A DNA stretch of 7,597 bases from Candidatus Omnitrophota bacterium. Its GTDB lineage: Bacteria; Omnitrophota; Gorgyraeia; Zapsychrales; Zapsychraceae. The stretch is taken from the NCBI GenBank assembly GCA_029567025.1, contig JAKQLT010000065.1, forward strand, positions 1 to 7,597. The letters are read 5' to 3'. The first letter of the stretch is position 1. Each line of letters starts with the position of its first letter. The notes under the pieces are model-generated. The model saw nothing but the letters and a program-made list of their open reading frames with translations, ran no database searches and was not told the DNA's origin. Of the stretch, positions 5,947-7,597 are shown in pieces. The position numbers and the translations under genes were made by a program.

Positions 5947-6732
5947 CTACTTTCCCAAACGAAATGTATTTTGAAATAATCCTTTAACCGCGTCAACCGT
6001 TTTCTTACCAGCTTCTTGAGCCGTAGAAGCCACACCCGTCACAACACCTTTAGCCCCAGAAAGAACGCCACCGACAGTGCCTTGCAATCCTTTCAAATTA
6101 AAATTCGTCAAAGAAGCGATTGTTGTATTCATAAGCGCTTTAGCCACTATCAAATTAGCCAAAACATACGGATTATCAATATTGCGGTACGTTTCATTAA
6201 GATTTATTTTAAATTCCTTAACATCCGGCTTAGCTCCTTTGGAATAATCTTTATAAATAACTTGTCCGATTTTTAACTGAAACAAATCTATTTTAATATC
6301 CGGCATTTTCACAGGAGCTTTTTTCTCCGAAGATTTCGTTTCCGGTTTTTGCGTTGTTTGAATATTCTTTAACGCGTCAAGGTTCAGTTCTCCTTTCCCA
6401 TTTTTTACAACGACAAATTCTTTAAGATTAAAACGAACTTCTGGAAGATAAATTTTTCCGCGTAAAAGAGAAGGCAAATCATAATGGACATAAACTTCTG
6501 GGATGTCCACCATCGTCTTATCAGGGAAATGAGAAGGATTCAATAAGACAACATCTTTAATATCCACAACCGGTTTGAAAACGCCAACATGAAGGGTTCC
6601 CATATTCAATTTCAACCCGGTAAATAATTCAATGCCTTTCTCGACTGAAAATTTAATAATGCTATCTTTAAAAATAAAAAGAACCGCAATCACAACAACA
6701 ATAATCAAAAGAACCATAAAAAATTTTTTCAT
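5947..6732 (-). CDS. Short AsmA-like, membrane-anchored envelope protein
   Basis: This 261-residue protein has an N-terminal uncleaved-anchor type segment (Lys2-Lys3, then hydrophobic residues 5-21). The body resembles the N-terminal repeat of AsmA/DUF748 proteins: VEKGIELFTGLKLNMGTLHV, VFKPVVDIKDVVLLNP, PEVYVHYDLPSLLRGKIYLP and FVVVKNGKGELNLDAL (to residue 121). A Lys/Thr/Ser/Glu-rich linker follows at 126-142, then a second strand-rich stretch. The tail, about 213-258, is rich in Gly, Ala, Val and Lys and looks like an amphipathic helix (GTVGGVLSGAKGVVTGVAST). AsmA-type proteins act in the inner membrane and periplasm and are linked to lipid transport and outer-membrane homeostasis; full-length ones are usually 600 residues or more, so this is a mini form or a separate subfamily. 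GAGGAG lies five bases before the ATG. It is the first gene of the run. Confidence 0.7.
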   Translation of the reverse strand: MKKFFMVLLIIVVVIAVLFIFKDSIIKFSVEKGIELFTGLKLNMGTLHVGVFKPVVDIKDVVLLNPSHFPDKTMVDIPEVYVHYDLPSLLRGKIYLPEVRFNLKEFVVVKNGKGELNLDALKNIQTTQKPETKSSEKKAPVKMPDIKIDLFQLKIGQVIYKDYSKGAKPDVKEFKINLNETYRNIDNPYVLANLIVAKALMNTTIASLTNFNLKGLQGTVGGVLSGAKGVVTGVASTAQEAGKKTVDAVKGLFQNTFRLGK

Positions 6733-6753
6733 AAAAACTCCTCTTGTTAAAAA

Positions 6754-6782
6754 ATTTTATTACTTTACTTGTTTTTTGTATC
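6754..6782 (-). promoter_or_regulatory. Weak candidate promoter of the seven-gene operon
   Basis: On the minus strand, TAAAAT (6759-6754) matches the -10 consensus at 5 of 6 bases. GATACA (6782-6777), 17 bases upstream, matches the -35 at only 3 of 6. The region is so A-rich that a -10 match is expected by chance. I list it because it is the best sigma-70 candidate before the first operon gene. Confidence 0.22.
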
Positions 6783-6880
6783 GGACCATTATTTTTCGAA
6801 AAAACTGAGGTCGATGGCTTCGAGATGGAGGAACCTAATGATCAACCTACCGACGCCGGTTAATCCGATGTATTATCAAA
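6783..6880. other. Gene-free spacer between the DUF4143 gene and the operon
   Basis: The stretch has no supported gene on either strand. It is about 43-47% GC by hand count, nearer the DUF4143 gene than the A-rich bases before the AsmA-like gene. It holds a perfect TTTTTCGAAAAA palindrome (6792-6803), a short ACCG-GCGT-CGGT inverted repeat near 6850-6861 and a direct repeat of TAGGTT (minus strand) near 6833-6850. On the minus strand one frame reads TGVGRLIIRFLHLEAIDLSF and stops soon after; it has no start and may be a remnant or chance. No good terminator was found. Confidence 0.4.
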
Positions 6881-7597
6881 CTACGAGTTAATGCTCCCGG
6901 CATTTTTGTAACTGAAAACGTCAGCTGTCTGGCGATGCTGGTCTTGAACACCGCCGTATATCAATGCCGGTTTAACCGTATTCTTCTTGTTCAGCTTCTG
7001 ATAATACCGCAATCCTTTAAAATAATCCTCGTTAACCGTGCTTCCCAGCTTTACCTCGACAGGCTTAATGGATGCGCCATTCTCGAGGAGAGCATCAATC
7101 TCATTGCCAATATTATCGCGGAAGAAATAGATATTGCTGTTCTTGCCTTGATTTGTCCGGGCCTTTAAAAGTTCGGCAATAATAAAATTCTCAAATAACT
7201 GGCCCTTGAGCGGATGATGGGCGATATGCTTGACGTCTTGTATATTTAAAAGGTACGAAGCCAGCCCGCAATCTGTAAAATATAATTTAGGCGATTTAAT
7301 AAGCCTTTTACCGAAATTAGCATGATGCGGACGCACAAAGAAAATGATATAGCTTGCCTCAAGCACGCTTAGCCAGCTTTTCGCCGTAACATGACTAATC
7401 CCACAGTCATTGGCCAAATTTGATAGACTCACTATCTGCGCCACCCTGCCCGCACAAAGCTTGATGAATTTCTCAAACTTGGCGAGGTCTGTCACATTGA
7501 TAAGTGATCGGATATCCCGCTCAAGGTATGTGCTGACATAAAAGGAAAGCGCCTCGGTAGGATTAAGCTTTTTGTCATGAATGCGCGGATAAAAACC
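6881..7597 (-). CDS. DUF4143-containing AAA+ ATPase, C-terminal part (5' end outside the window)
   Basis: The frame is open from the window edge to a TAG at 6881, giving 238 residues with no start in view; GTG at 7495 lies inside the gene and is not its start. The visible part opens with GFYPRI and YVSTYLERDIRSLINVTDL. A winged-helix-like segment follows (LSNLANDCGISHVTAKSWLS, about 57-76). Then come the DUF4143 hallmarks: KLYFTDCGLASYLLNIQ (104-120) and GQLFENFIIAELLK (132-145). The tail has FFRDNIGNEIDALLENG and PVEVKLG, a pattern (Asp168, then Glu181-Val-Lys183) like the PD-(D/E)xK nuclease fold seen in this family. The Walker A/B ATPase half would lie beyond 7597. The cellular role of these proteins is unknown; many are orphan genes with patchy distribution. 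Hand-counted lines give 47-48% GC against 33-43% in the operon, which fits separate acquisition. Confidence 0.88.
   Translation of the reverse strand, partial: GFYPRIHDKKLNPTEALSFYVSTYLERDIRSLINVTDLAKFEKFIKLCAGRVAQIVSLSNLANDCGISHVTAKSWLSVLEASYIIFFVRPHHANFGKRLIKSPKLYFTDCGLASYLLNIQDVKHIAHHPLKGQLFENFIIAELLKARTNQGKNSNIYFFRDNIGNEIDALLENGASIKPVEVKLGSTVNEDYFKGLRYYQKLNKKNTVKPALIYGGVQDQHRQTADVFSYKNAGSINS

Noticed and set aside
6804..6842. Possible intrinsic terminator of the DUF4143 gene (AGGTT/GACCT arms before a T run, minus strand)
   Set aside because: Only about five pairs around a long unstructured loop; not convincing.
6823..6890. Small plus-strand open frame of about 25 codons (from ATG in the spacer)
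   Set aside because: There is no ribosome site, no recognisable protein, and it runs into the end of the DUF4143 gene.
6935..7168. Plus-strand open frame opposite the DUF4143 gene
   Set aside because: It is antisense to conserved DUF4143 motifs and has no supporting ribosome site or domain.

Overview
The window comes from a bacterial chromosome or contig of low to moderate G+C. Single lines counted by hand give about 33-48% GC. The organism looks Gram-negative: it has an AsmA-like envelope protein with an N-terminal anchor and an MscS channel, and Shine-Dalgarno sites such as AAAGGAG are common. The gene mix (short CstA, one-domain EamA, AsmA-like protein, DUF4143 ATPase) is the sort seen in uncultured lineages such as Candidatus Omnitrophota, but the sequence alone does not fix the taxon. 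Every gene I can support lies on the minus strand, so transcription runs from high to low coordinates. No tRNA, rRNA, CRISPR array or insertion sequence was seen. No gene-free stretch exceeds 160 bases.

Right edge (6881-7597): the C-terminal two thirds of a DUF4143-type AAA+ ATPase that enters from outside the window. It is more GC-rich than most of the genes to its left. About 150 gene-free bases follow it.

Middle (1096-6732): seven tightly packed genes that look like one operon. In transcription order they encode a short AsmA-like envelope protein, an MscS mechanosensitive channel, a PAS-GGDEF diguanylate cyclase with an intact I-site, a CstA transporter, a rubrerythrin/ferritin-like diiron protein, a one-domain EamA (DMT) transporter and a PPOX-family flavin protein. 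Gaps run from a 1-base overlap (TAATG at cstA/ferritin) to 37 bases. The theme is envelope tension, second-messenger signalling, uptake of carbon substrates during starvation, and redox or iron protection. A U-tailed hairpin after the last gene may be the terminator.

Left part (1-971): a LexA-like self-cleaving repressor, then, 65 bases downstream, the first 82 codons of a probable site-specific DNA methyltransferase that runs off the window. The repressor's start codon touches an 18-base palindrome (TGTATA-N6-TATACA) covering its -10 region. This suggests autoregulation and a leaderless or nearly leaderless mRNA. The pair looks like the regulated head of a restriction-modification or defence module that answers to DNA damage, and is the most interesting part of the window.
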